A DNA stretch of 64,000 bases from Candidatus Obscuribacterales bacterium. GTDB taxonomy: Bacteria > Cyanobacteriota > Vampirovibrionia > Obscuribacterales > Obscuribacteraceae. The stretch's first letter is position 1, and each line of letters starts with the position of its first letter. A model generated the notes under the pieces. The model saw nothing but the letters and a program-made list of their open reading frames with translations. It made no database searches and was not told the origin of the DNA. A program made the translations under genes and the position numbers. Below, piece after piece: positions 50,937 to 59,842 of this stretch. The stretch is from positions 1,713,519-1,777,518 of the forward strand of contig JAHBVO010000002.1 of the NCBI GenBank assembly GCA_019637435.1, given 5' to 3'.

Positions 50937-52391
50937 TTATTTCCGCTTCTCATATAAGAGCCCATCTATCGAAATGCGTTGAATGACGCCATTTTTGGAA
51001 ACCGGATAAGCTGTGCAACGCATGCTTTGTCCGCCAAGATTGATCTCCATGTCGTTGCCGTTGATGCTATAAGTGCCTCGCGAGGTTGTTGACACCCGCG
51101 CTGTAACGCCGACATCTTTTGTGTCACCGCCGGTGGCACCCATACTGGAGTTTGACACAGTGCCGTTTGAACTAAAAGTGTAAACACCGGACGAGGTAAT
51201 GGTCGGTGCACCGGCTGGACTATAAGTGCTGCCAAAGCTAGTGCCGCGTGCAAACGTGCCGCTCAGTTTTGCATTTTGACCAAATGATTCTACTTTTACG
51301 GTTGGACCATAATTGAGTTCCATCTGGTCAGAGCCTTTGCGCTTCATTGTCCAGGTGATGTTTTCATTGCCAGGATAGGCAAAAGTGATCTGGTTGCCGC
51401 TGATACCGTAGTAACCACAGTTTTCAGGATGTGCCTTTAGTTCTTTTGCCCAGTTGAAATGACCAGGACCTTCCGGTGGTACTCCGTGGTAGAAGCGTCC
51501 ATCAGGAAAGAATAAGAAATGGTCTTCGTTATAGCTCAGCGAATTACCCATGAACACTTGTGCGTGACGCAAATAGAGACCGCTTAACCCCTTCTCTCCG
51601 CCGATTGCCTTGGCGGGAGCGCTGTGGGGACCTGCAGCCGGCTTGCCGTCGACCTTGGCGATACGAGCATCGATATCTGCGGATAGGGACTTCCAGGCAT
51701 CGCTAGTCTTACTGGTGAAACCATCTTTTGCCGTGCTCTGGTGGACTGAGCTTGTGGCTGAACTGCTGTAGTTGTTTGTCGCTTGACTGGCAGCTGACGA
51801 AGCTGTTGTCGCGGTGTTCGTGCCACTACTAGTAGAGTAGCCCGGTGATTTTTGTGGTTTGTGATAGCCGAATATATAATTGAGTGGTACCTTCCACTCT
51901 CCTTTGTGCTCGCCTACGCCTATCAGTTTGACTGTGTAGCCGCTTGCATCTTTGGCAATGACCTTGCCTGACTCCCAGTTTTTTGCAGCTCCCGTAACAT
52001 CTATGAGGACTCCTTCGCCAACCTTGACCGGGTCGTTGTTGCCGGATAGTTGGGTACTGCCGCTTCGTGTCACGTCATGCACGCCGCTCGCATCGGTCGT
52101 TCCGACCGACCCACCTGCGCCTGTCCCCTGTGGGGCGTTCTTGTGATAGCCGTAGAGGTAGTGGACAGGCACTTTCCATTCGCCCTTGTGCTCGCCTACG
52201 CCTATCAATTTCACTGTGCACATATTGCCATCAACAGCGACTACTTTACCGGACTCCCAGTTCTTTGCCGTGCCGTTGACGTCGACGAGTGCTCCTTCCC
52301 CAATTTCAACTGCCAGTGTCGCTAATGGAAAAGTAAGTGCTGTAACGAGAAATCCGGTCAAGTAGACCATCGAATGAGATTTTAAAAACAC
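50937..52391 (-). CDS. Exported protein with two SH3/agenet-like modules
   Basis: The 484-residue product starts at GTG 52391 with AAGGA upstream. It has a signal peptide (MVYLTGFLVTALTFPLATLA), then two near-identical 56-residue modules at 29-84 and 123-178 (NWESGKV ... VKLIGVGEHKGEWKVP ... GYHK), then a Ser/Thr-rich linker. A C-terminal beta-rich domain (about 265-484, with FFPDGRFYHGVPPEG and GTYSINGNDMEINLGGQ) recalls lipocalin or secreted beta-barrel folds. The modules look like small SH3/agenet-type barrels with Trp, Tyr and Gly positions for ligand contact. It is probably periplasmic or surface-attached. No enzyme signature is seen. Confidence 0.75.
   Translation of the reverse strand: MFLKSHSMVYLTGFLVTALTFPLATLAVEIGEGALVDVNGTAKNWESGKVVAVDGNMCTVKLIGVGEHKGEWKVPVHYLYGYHKNAPQGTGAGGSVGTTDASGVHDVTRSGSTQLSGNNDPVKVGEGVLIDVTGAAKNWESGKVIAKDASGYTVKLIGVGEHKGEWKVPLNYIFGYHKPQKSPGYSTSSGTNTATTASSAASQATNNYSSSATSSVHQSTAKDGFTSKTSDAWKSLSADIDARIAKVDGKPAAGPHSAPAKAIGGEKGLSGLYLRHAQVFMGNSLSYNEDHFLFFPDGRFYHGVPPEGPGHFNWAKELKAHPENCGYYGISGNQITFAYPGNENITWTMKRKGSDQMELNYGPTVKVESFGQNAKLSGTFARGTSFGSTYSPAGAPTITSSGVYTFSSNGTVSNSSMGATGGDTKDVGVTARVSTTSRGTYSINGNDMEINLGGQSMRCTAYPVSKNGVIQRISIDGLLYEKRK
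51858..52025 (-). repeat. Module 2 of the duplicated 56-residue domain
   Basis: Residues 123-178 match module 1 (52140-52307) at the great majority of positions, including the exact run VKLIGVGEHKGEWKVP. The two DNA copies are still very similar, so the duplication is recent or has been homogenised. Confidence 0.9.
52140..52307 (-). repeat. Module 1 of the duplicated 56-residue domain
   Basis: Residues 29-84, directly after the signal peptide. The module is separated from module 2 by a 38-residue Gly/Ser/Thr-rich linker. Confidence 0.9.
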
Positions 52392-52515
52392 GAAATAGAT
52401 TCCTTGATGAGAGTTGCATGACTCGATAGTGAGATTGAAATCTTAGCGCAAAAACCTGTTGGTTTGTCTGAGCGTCTCGCAAATTCGGCTAGGAAAGCTG
52501 GCTTGGTTGTCATAG

Positions 52516-53004
52516 TCAGGAACGTGCGTTTTGCTTTGCTTTCTGAATGAACCACTTTCCTATCGTTTTGATTATTCTGACTGCACCATATACGGTGCTT
52601 GCCGCTCCGATCAGGATCCAGGGCATGCAGGGGTGCATGTCGGCGATGTGCTGGTTCATGTGTTCGAATGCCGGTTTCATCGCGATCCGATCCGGGGTCC
52701 AGAAGGTCTCAGGGATTGAAACGACCAGGAATTTCACGAGTTCCAAACCGAAACCGATGAGCATGTTCAACACGCCGAAAATCAACCAAGTCCAACCGGG
52801 CTTGTAAACAAAGAGCAGGGGCCAGAAGCCGCAGAGCAAGAACGTGTCCGACAGCCAAACATATGGACTGCCGGGTTTCAGAATAAACGGCAGGACAAAT
52901 CCGATTATCCAGAGCACCGTAGATAGTGCTCCGGCAATTTTCACCGCTTTCGACTTTACTTTCTTTGGCGGCGAGTTATTGGAATCGGAGGTTGATTCCG
53001 TCAT
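52516..53004 (-). CDS. Small membrane protein
   Basis: The 162-residue product has a polar, Lys/Ser-rich N-terminus and hydrophobic helices near 25-42, 48-66, 70-93 and 125-143, with a basic end. I recognise no family. Its start overlaps the end of the TOPRIM gene by 29 bases in a different frame on the same strand, so translation of the two is probably linked, which makes a functional pair worth considering. Confidence 0.7.
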   Translation of the reverse strand: MTESTSDSNNSPPKKVKSKAVKIAGALSTVLWIIGFVLPFILKPGSPYVWLSDTFLLCGFWPLLFVYKPGWTWLIFGVLNMLIGFGLELVKFLVVSIPETFWTPDRIAMKPAFEHMNQHIADMHPCMPWILIGAASTVYGAVRIIKTIGKWFIQKAKQNARS

Positions 53005-54286
53005 TGTACGTTTCTACAATTGCTCCAATGATGCGCTTGCCGTCTTCGGGCACGTCGGATTTTTTTAGATTGCCTGCGACTATCTCCGCAAATCCGATCT
53101 TATCAAAATTTCCCAGACCGCGAATTCTGAAAAGTCTGTCGAGCGTATCGTTGCGGTCGCCATCGCCGTTGAGCAATTCGATGTAAGGGATTGGTTCAAG
53201 GCAGCCGTTTTCCTTCAAATACAAGTTGATCAGTCTGTGGAAAACAGGGGTCGTGAAAGTATCTTCTATTTCTCCCTGGGTGACTGTTACCATGCGATCG
53301 TCCGAGCGCAGGCTGTCTTGAATGATCTCGGCGAACTCATTGACGTCGGCGTCCAGGATGCAAACGATCGGGAGAGTAGTCAGTTCCTTCAGGTTGAGAT
53401 ACCGCTTCACGACTTGCTTTGCGCCACCGCAGGCCTCGACTTGTATGGCGAGTTCGTCGAAGCTGGTGTTCATTAACTTTGCGAATGTAGGCATCATCAA
53501 TGCCTCTGTCTGACCTTCGGCGAGCACGATAATTTTTGGCAAGAATGAACCCGGCAACCATGGACGGTTTTCTTCGATCAATTTGCGCCAGAGCGTGAGA
53601 CCGCGTTCGAAGAAAACAGTATCGAATGCGTACTGCGATTTGTTCGAGTCGCCGCCATCGGCAAATGTTATGTTCGCTTCGAGCCGAGCTTCCTTTTCTT
53701 CTTTGAGAAACGTCCATCGAGCCGTGTTGACGAACATGGCAATGAAGCGCGCTTGCGGCGTGTCTGACCACGGACCGGTCTCTGTGAGTTTAGACCAGTC
53801 CGGAACACAAATCGTGGAATTGTACAGCCATAGTCGTTCTGCCGGACTTAAATCGGCGTCGGGCAGCAACATCACGTCCGCAACGACCTCGTTGTGCCAT
53901 TCGCTTTTGAGCCAAGAATCGAACGTTAATCTGTTGAACCGTCCCAGGTCTTCGAATGCAAGAGCAAAGTTGACGAGCGCGTTTATCGAAGCCGTTTCCA
54001 ACCCGCCGTCGGGGCGGTGAACCTGGCGGCCGTTGCAAGCGGTTTTTTCTCCGCCGAAAATTGCTGAGAAAACTTTTCCCTGCTCCGTTATCGGTAAGGC
54101 GTCTATGGAAGGCGCTTTCTTATCGAGGTGTTTTCTAATCGCCTTGCGAATTTGTTGGGAACGGTCGGCAGGCTCTTCAAAGGTAAGCAGGCGCGAAAGA
54201 ACAGTCCAGAGCTCTGCTTCTGTAGCGACTCGCAATTGGCTTGCGTCGAAGGCAGATTGTTCGGAGTTGGAAATTTGTTCTTGCAA
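52976..54286 (-). CDS. TOPRIM-domain (OLD-like) protein without ATPase domain
   Basis: The 436-residue product has a helical N-terminal region (1-245) without recognisable ATPase motifs. A TOPRIM-type domain follows: the strand IIVLAEGQTE with acidic Glu257, later CILDADVNE (Asp312, Asp314) and then GEIEDTF. This order matches the OLD-family nuclease TOPRIM (xxEGxTE, DxD, ExE). OLD proteins usually carry an ABC-type ATPase N-terminal to it; here none is seen. OLD homologues occur in phage-defence and DNA-repair systems, but a nuclease role is inferred. The start is uncertain: TTG 54286 is the reported option, with no ribosome site and no upstream ATG in frame. It overlaps the membrane-protein gene by 29 bases. 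Confidence 0.75.
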   Translation of the reverse strand: MQEQISNSEQSAFDASQLRVATEAELWTVLSRLLTFEEPADRSQQIRKAIRKHLDKKAPSIDALPITEQGKVFSAIFGGEKTACNGRQVHRPDGGLETASINALVNFALAFEDLGRFNRLTFDSWLKSEWHNEVVADVMLLPDADLSPAERLWLYNSTICVPDWSKLTETGPWSDTPQARFIAMFVNTARWTFLKEEKEARLEANITFADGGDSNKSQYAFDTVFFERGLTLWRKLIEENRPWLPGSFLPKIIVLAEGQTEALMMPTFAKLMNTSFDELAIQVEACGGAKQVVKRYLNLKELTTLPIVCILDADVNEFAEIIQDSLRSDDRMVTVTQGEIEDTFTTPVFHRLINLYLKENGCLEPIPYIELLNGDGDRNDTLDRLFRIRGLGNFDKIGFAEIVAGNLKKSDVPEDGKRIIGAIVETYNDGINLRFQ

Positions 54287-54503
54287 GTGCGATTGAAGTT
54301 TCTTGATAGTAGTCAGGAATCAATATCCTTGTGAGGCGATTAGCTGTATTGTAGAGCAATGCTGGCCGATTCGAGCATTCGATGGGACCAGCTTCACGTG
54401 AGCTCTCGTTCATGTGGATTAGTGCGCAGGGAGATTGGGATGCGGGCAAGCGGTCCGTTACTTTACTCAAGAATTGCGACGCGTTGAGCGGTGCCGGAGA
54501 ATC

Positions 54504-55895
54504 ATGGAAGCCTGTCAAGAAGTCGGAGCAAAGGAAAAGCTTGATGATGTAATCATCAACGGTTCCACGTGGCAGGCAATCTGGCACATGGCTTGGCCTA
54601 TGCTTTTGCAGATGTCCAGTGTTTCCATCGCCAGCTTCTGCGACGTCTGGATTGCCGGCAATGTCCTCGGTTCTGACGCTCAAGCGGCGATTGGCCTGTG
54701 CGGTCAAATCTGGTTTTTCATGATCCTCATGACCGTGGCGCTGTCCGCGGGCACGACTGCGCTCGTGAGCCGCTACTGGGGCGCGCGTGAAATGGACATG
54801 GCCGAAAAGGCTGCGAAACAGTCGATGCTATTCGGTCTTGTTTTCGGTATCTCTTCGATGTCTCTGGGTCTTTTGATTTGTCGACCCCTGGTGGCGTGGC
54901 TGGGAGCCTCTCCTGAGGTGCAGGAACTCGGTTGGCAGTACATGCGCGTCGACCTGCTCTCGCAGTTTCCATTCACGCTCTGTTGGGTTTCTCACTCACT
55001 CTGGCGTGCGATGGGAAACGCCCGTGCGCCGATGATGAACTGGATGATCATGACTTGCATCATCTGCGTTCTCGACTTTGTGCTGTGCGTGAAACCCTTC
55101 AACTTCGGCATCTCCGGCATCGGAGCCGCATGGCTGGTTGCCGCCATTGTTGGTGTCGCGCTCAACTTCTTCCAGCTTCGGAAAACGAAGCTGGCGAGCT
55201 GCACGAGTTTGCCGCTTCTCTTTCGCGAAGGAGTTCAGAAAGAATGGTTTGTCCGCATCTTGAAGATCGGCATCCCGTCTTGCATCATGGACCTCGCCTG
55301 GGTCGGCGGATGTTTTTTATTGTTTTTGATATTTGCCGAAACCGTCAACAAAACCGCTTGCCAGGCAGCTTGGGCAATCGGGTTCCGCCTCGAAGAAATC
55401 ATCAGTTGCTTGCCTCTGCACGCAATCAGCGCTGCTGTGGCGCCTATCGTTGGTCAAAATCTTGGCGCTGGAAAACCTGAGCGCGCAGAACAGGCTGGCT
55501 GGCAGTGTACCTGGGTGGGACTTGGATTTACTGTCGTGATCGCGCTTGTGCTTTTCTTTGGCGCGGAAACTATTTCAAAGACCATGAGCTCTGATCCGAC
55601 TGTGATTCTTTATTCGACGCAATATTTCCAGGTCGTGGGATTGTCGCAGCCGTTCGTCGCGCTATTCATCATTCTGTTTGGTGCGATGCAGGGCGCGGGC
55701 TACACAGCATGGCCGATGTGGGTCGGCATCTTTTCGCTGATATTTTTGCGCTTGCCGCTTTCCTGGTTCCTCACCGGTCGGGTTTACGACGGTCCGATGG
55801 GATGTTGGATGGGCATTGCCGCATCATCTGTGGTGCTGGGTTTGCTTGCCTTATGGCGGTATAAAACTGGCGTCTGGAAGCTCGTCAAAGTTTAG
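54504..55895 (+). CDS. MATE-family efflux transporter
   Basis: This 463-residue membrane protein has about 12 transmembrane helices in two similar halves, typical of MATE (NorM/DinF-like) exporters of cationic drugs or metabolites driven by Na+ or H+. MAWPMLLQMSSVSIASFCDVWIAG near residues 28-50 (given here as the first helix block), VSRYWGARE, and in the second half IISCLPLHAISAAVAPIVGQNLGA support this. The start ATG 54504 has GGAGA just upstream; the frame is open further back without family resemblance. It diverges from the TOPRIM gene. Confidence 0.92.
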   Translation: MEACQEVGAKEKLDDVIINGSTWQAIWHMAWPMLLQMSSVSIASFCDVWIAGNVLGSDAQAAIGLCGQIWFFMILMTVALSAGTTALVSRYWGAREMDMAEKAAKQSMLFGLVFGISSMSLGLLICRPLVAWLGASPEVQELGWQYMRVDLLSQFPFTLCWVSHSLWRAMGNARAPMMNWMIMTCIICVLDFVLCVKPFNFGISGIGAAWLVAAIVGVALNFFQLRKTKLASCTSLPLLFREGVQKEWFVRILKIGIPSCIMDLAWVGGCFLLFLIFAETVNKTACQAAWAIGFRLEEIISCLPLHAISAAVAPIVGQNLGAGKPERAEQAGWQCTWVGLGFTVVIALVLFFGAETISKTMSSDPTVILYSTQYFQVVGLSQPFVALFIILFGAMQGAGYTAWPMWVGIFSLIFLRLPLSWFLTGRVYDGPMGCWMGIAASSVVLGLLALWRYKTGVWKLVKV

Positions 55896-56220
55896 TACGT
55901 TGCCGTTGCGTCTCTACGCCGTTTCTTAGAGCTTGAACATCGGAGTAGAGCTCGTTTCCGGTTCGACTGTCTTCGTCGGAGTTTAGCGCCTGCGGGTTTG
56001 GTCTCTTCGCCTGTGATTAGAGTCTCTCACTGCGATTCGATATCTTGGATTATTTCGAGAAAAGGGTCTTGCCTGTTTGTGCTTCTGGAGCCAATAGGCG
56101 GAGGGAAATTCGTGCGGTTTTCTTTGAACTTTTTGCTCTGATTTTACGTACTTGAAATTAGAGGCAGTTTTGGCACGGCGGAATGACAGGCACCATCAGG
56201 TGTCGCGGAGGAACACGACT
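55896..56220. other. Intergenic region between the MATE gene and the RadC-like gene
   Basis: This region of 325 bases has no gene that I can support. It contains a short hairpin GGCACC-ATCA-GGTGTC (about 56190-56205), next to the ribosome site of the following gene, and a TTGGCACG box (about 56170) that resembles half of a sigma-54 site but lacks the -12 GC. No terminator with a T-run follows the MATE gene. Confidence 0.35.
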
Positions 56221-56712
56221 ATGCAGCGTCAAGTTATGATCGATGAGCTTACATATCAATTACCGAAATTCAAACTTTGTTTGGTACAGGAAAGACCGAT
56301 GGATAGAGGGAGTGCGATAACCATAACGCGCCCTCAGGACGCGGTGAAATACTTTGCGCCACTGGCGTTGGCTTGCGAAGAGTATTTTATGGCTCTGCAT
56401 TTGAATGCAAAAAATGAGGTGCTTGGTCTTCACGAGGTTTCGCATGGAACGCTTTCGGCAAGCCTGGTGCATCCACGTGAGGTTTTTAAGGCGGCGTTAA
56501 TTGCCAACAGTTTTGCAATATTAGTCTGTCATAATCATCCGTCCGGATCGGCTCTGAAGGCAAGCGATGAGGACATCGAAACCACAAAGCAGCTCGTGAA
56601 GGCTGGGCAATTTATGGGTGTTAATGTTATCGATCATTTGATAATTGGAGCGGGTTATCTCGATGACTGGTATAGTTTGAGGGAGCAACATCCAGAGATC
56701 TGGGCGATGTAG
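56221..56712 (+). CDS. RadC-like JAB/MPN domain protein
   Basis: The product has 163 residues from ATG 56221 (GGAGG about 10 bases upstream). It is the JAB1/MPN (JAMM) metalloprotease-like domain of RadC: CHNHPSGSALKASDED (103-118) supplies His104, His106, Ser115 and Asp118, and the Glu of the motif lies near residues 53-54. The N-terminal helix-hairpin-helix UPF0758 region of full-length RadC (about 225 residues) is absent. In other genomes JAB-only RadC proteins are often linked to mobile elements. RadC function is unsettled. ispG follows after 32 bases. Confidence 0.88.
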   Translation: MQRQVMIDELTYQLPKFKLCLVQERPMDRGSAITITRPQDAVKYFAPLALACEEYFMALHLNAKNEVLGLHEVSHGTLSASLVHPREVFKAALIANSFAILVCHNHPSGSALKASDEDIETTKQLVKAGQFMGVNVIDHLIIGAGYLDDWYSLREQHPEIWAM

Positions 56713-56744
56713 CTACGATACCGACCGGAAGCCTGAAGAAAATT

Positions 56745-57980
56745 ATGTTCGAAATCAAACGACGCAAATCTCACCAGGTAAAAATTGGCGATAGACTCAT
56801 CGGTGGTGATGCACCAGTTCTGGTGCAGTCCATGACGAACACACCGACTGAAGATCCTGATTTGACGGCACAGCAAGTCAAAGAGCTCTATGATGCCGGC
56901 TCTGAAATTGTTCGAATAACAGTCAATACGAAAGAGGCTGCCAAAGCTGTTCCGCACATCGTGGAGAAGCTTCATGGCATGGGCGTGGATGTTCCTCTCG
57001 TTGGCGATTTCCACTACAACGGTCATCTGTTGTTGCGCGAGTTTCCGGATTGCGCCAGAGCATTAGCGAAATACCGCATCAATCCCGGCAACGTCGGTCG
57101 TGGTGAGAAGCACGATACCAACTTCAAAAGTATGATCGATGCAGCGTTGCAGTTCGATAAACCGGTGAGAATAGGCGTCAACTGGGGCTCTCTGGATCAG
57201 GAACTGCTGGCTCGCATGATGGACGAGAATGCTACGCTTTCGAACCCTAAAGATGCGCACGCAGTTCTCATCGATGCGATCATCGAAAGCGCGATTGCAT
57301 CAGCTAAAACTGCGGAAACCTATGGCATGCCGGCTGATCGGATCATCATTTCTGCGAAAGTGTCTGAAGTGCCGGACCTGATTTCGGTTTATACCGAACT
57401 TGCCGCGAAGTGCGAGTATGCGTTGCACTTAGGTCTAACAGAGGCAGGGATGGGCATGAAAGGAATCTCGTATTCCGCATCAGCGCTATCGATTCTTCTG
57501 GCGAAGGGGATTGGCGATACGATTCGGGTCAGTTTGACTCCTGAGCCAGGTGCCGATCGCTGCGAGGAAGTGCGTGTCTGCCAGAGTATTTTGCAGGCGC
57601 TGGGCATCCGCTCCTTTACTCCGCAAGTGACAGCGTGTCCGGGCTGCGGCAGAACGACAAGCACTGTATTTCAAAGTCTGGCTAAAGAAATCGAAGTTCA
57701 CCTCGCCGCCAATCGGAAAGTTTGGGTTGAGCGCTTTCCGGGCGTCGAGTCACTGAAAGTCGCCGTGATGGGCTGTATTGTGAATGGTCCGGGCGAATCA
57801 AAGCACGCGGATATTGGCATATCTTTGCCGGGAACGGGCGAGGAGCCGCGCGCCCCCGTTTATGTGGACGGTCGCCATGTAAAAACGCTTGAAGGACCGA
57901 CATTGGCGAGAGATTTCATACAACTCGTGGAAGGATATGTTCACGAGAAGTATGGCGGTAAGGTTGCAAGCGAAGTTTAG
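56745..57980 (+). CDS. ispG: 4-hydroxy-3-methylbut-2-en-1-yl diphosphate synthase
   Basis: This 411-residue [4Fe-4S] enzyme of the MEP isoprenoid pathway converts methylerythritol cyclodiphosphate to hydroxymethylbutenyl diphosphate. An N-terminal TIM barrel (VQSMTNTPTED; RINPGNVG) is followed by the reductase-like domain with cluster ligands in TACPGCGRT and MGCIVNGPGES. Its size matches the two-domain bacterial form (about 370-410). It starts at ATG 56745 only 32 bases after the RadC-like gene, and so is likely co-transcribed. The electron donor (ferredoxin or flavodoxin) is not encoded nearby. Confidence 0.96.
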   Translation: MFEIKRRKSHQVKIGDRLIGGDAPVLVQSMTNTPTEDPDLTAQQVKELYDAGSEIVRITVNTKEAAKAVPHIVEKLHGMGVDVPLVGDFHYNGHLLLREFPDCARALAKYRINPGNVGRGEKHDTNFKSMIDAALQFDKPVRIGVNWGSLDQELLARMMDENATLSNPKDAHAVLIDAIIESAIASAKTAETYGMPADRIIISAKVSEVPDLISVYTELAAKCEYALHLGLTEAGMGMKGISYSASALSILLAKGIGDTIRVSLTPEPGADRCEEVRVCQSILQALGIRSFTPQVTACPGCGRTTSTVFQSLAKEIEVHLAANRKVWVERFPGVESLKVAVMGCIVNGPGESKHADIGISLPGTGEEPRAPVYVDGRHVKTLEGPTLARDFIQLVEGYVHEKYGGKVASEV

Positions 57981-58045
57981 AAGCTAAAACCTGGTGCAAA
58001 CGTCGCGACTCGTCGGATCCTGCGTCGGGCGAGGGTAGTCGTTAG

Positions 58046-59842
58046 ATGTTGACGACAACTCAAAAAGCACTGGTACTGGTTTTAATACCAGTATGCTTCG
58101 AGTTGGTCTTCATTTTCATCATGGCGTTCGCGGTGGATCAGATCGCCTCTGACCTACAGAAGATGGAGCATTCCAGGGATGCCATCGAGAATATGTACCG
58201 GACAGAGAACTGGGTTATAAGCACGTGTATCTGGGCACTTAGCGACACTCAAAACACCGAAAAGGACGAGAAACGTTTAGATTATCTGGAGAAAGAATTT
58301 TCCCAGCTGTCGTTCGGAAAAGTCTCAGACAATCGCTTTCCCGAACTGTCCTCGCTGCAAGATGACGTCGGGGAATTGACAAAGGCTATCAGTGCTCTGG
58401 TTGCCGCAAAACGGCGCGAATACACGACGCACGAGGGGTTTCCCAGGCAACTGATTTATACTAGTTTTCTCGATATGAGATCGATTGCGGATCGCATTAT
58501 AGCTATCGAGAAGCGAGTAGCAGATTCCGAGCCGGCAGAACTGTCCCGTTTTCGCTCAACGTTAATGGCACTCATGGCGACTGGTGTCGCATTTAGTGCG
58601 TTAGTCTCATTTGCATTGGCTCATTTTTTGACAAGAGATATCATTGATCGCCTACTTCGTTTGAAAGAAAGCGCTCATCGGCTAGCTGCCAGGGAGCCTG
58701 TTTTGCCACCGGCTTTGAAGGGAGATGAACTTGCATCGTTAGAGTCAATCATCTACGAATCATCTCGAAGCTTGCAAGACATTCGCGAACGTGAAAACGC
58801 GGTTCTAGATAATGCAGCAGATGTTATTTGTTCTCTAGATCACAAACTGCGCTTTACCGGCGTCAATGCAGCAGCGTCTCGAGATTGGAGTTTTTCCGAG
58901 GACGAGTTGCTTGGAAAGGCTCTAGCTGCCATCGTCGAACCGAACGATGTTGATGAAACTCGAGCACAATTTCAACTCATTAGTGACGGTCCAGGGTTGG
59001 GCGAAATTCAAAACAGGATACGCACCAAATACGGTGACATTCGTGATGTAGTCTGGTCCGTAAAATGGAATTCAATAGAATCACAATATTTCTGCGTCAT
59101 TCACGATGTCACTGAACTTCGCAATCTACAGAAGATGAAACAACAGTTTCTTGCTATTGCAGGCCACGATTTACGCTCCCCGCTCGCGTCCGTTTCAATA
59201 ACTCTGGAGCGCTTGCTAGACGAACAGAACGAACCGCTGACTCCAGCTGCGCGAAAGGAGCTTACTAAAACACGAGACATACTTTCTCGTCTGGTTGATC
59301 TCGTCAACGAACTTTTGGAACTGGAAAAGCTCGAATCCGGAAAGTTCGTCCTCGCCACTAATTGTGTCAGCGCATTTGATGTTTGTGTTTTAGCCTGTGA
59401 AACGCTTGATGCAATGGCTGCCAGGGCTGGTGTTACTGTGGTGAAACCGAAGAACGATTTCGCTCTGCTTGGCGACGAGCGCCGGTTGGTTCAGTCTGTA
59501 GTAAATCTTTTATCTAATGCGATCAAGTTTTCTCCTCGGGATTCGACCATTACGCTTTCGCTGGAGCGCACAACTGCTGAGGATGGGAATCTCGTCCAAA
59601 TCCGCATCTCCGACCAGGGACCAGGTATTCCGGAGAGCGATCGCGCCCTGATTTTCGAGAAATTCAGCCAGAGTAAAACCAGTTCTAATGTGAGTATAAA
59701 AGGCACCGGGCTAGGATTGGCAATTGTGAAAGCGATTGCGTACGCGCATAGAGGCGAGGTCGGTGTAGACTCAGAGATCGGCAAAGGCAGCACGTTTTGG
59801 CTATCCATACCCGAGTTCGTAGATCGGGAGGACGAAGCGTGA
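58046..59842 (+). CDS. Sensor histidine kinase A (HAMP-PAS)
   Basis: The 598-residue membrane sensor has TM1 (8-31), an extracytoplasmic helical region (about 32-167), TM2 (168-194), a HAMP-like helix pair, a PAS domain (about 250-370; DAADVICSLDHKLRFTGVN-like), the H-box GHDLRSPLASV with phosphoacceptor His374, and an HATPase_c domain with NLLSNAIKFSP, DQGPGIP and KGTGLGLAIV. All kinase motifs are intact. The N-terminal sensor region has no known input domain. No response regulator is adjacent. The next kinase gene starts inside its stop codon (GTGA), which implies coupled translation and possibly heteromer formation. ATG 58046 lies 65 bases after ispG. Confidence 0.94.
   Translation: MLTTTQKALVLVLIPVCFELVFIFIMAFAVDQIASDLQKMEHSRDAIENMYRTENWVISTCIWALSDTQNTEKDEKRLDYLEKEFSQLSFGKVSDNRFPELSSLQDDVGELTKAISALVAAKRREYTTHEGFPRQLIYTSFLDMRSIADRIIAIEKRVADSEPAELSRFRSTLMALMATGVAFSALVSFALAHFLTRDIIDRLLRLKESAHRLAAREPVLPPALKGDELASLESIIYESSRSLQDIRERENAVLDNAADVICSLDHKLRFTGVNAAASRDWSFSEDELLGKALAAIVEPNDVDETRAQFQLISDGPGLGEIQNRIRTKYGDIRDVVWSVKWNSIESQYFCVIHDVTELRNLQKMKQQFLAIAGHDLRSPLASVSITLERLLDEQNEPLTPAARKELTKTRDILSRLVDLVNELLELEKLESGKFVLATNCVSAFDVCVLACETLDAMAARAGVTVVKPKNDFALLGDERRLVQSVVNLLSNAIKFSPRDSTITLSLERTTAEDGNLVQIRISDQGPGIPESDRALIFEKFSQSKTSSNVSIKGTGLGLAIVKAIAYAHRGEVGVDSEIGKGSTFWLSIPEFVDREDEA

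Noticed and set aside
56170..56187. Sigma-54 promoter before the RadC-like gene
   Set aside because: TTGGCACG matches the -24 element, but the -12 GC is replaced by TG, so the site would not be expected to work.
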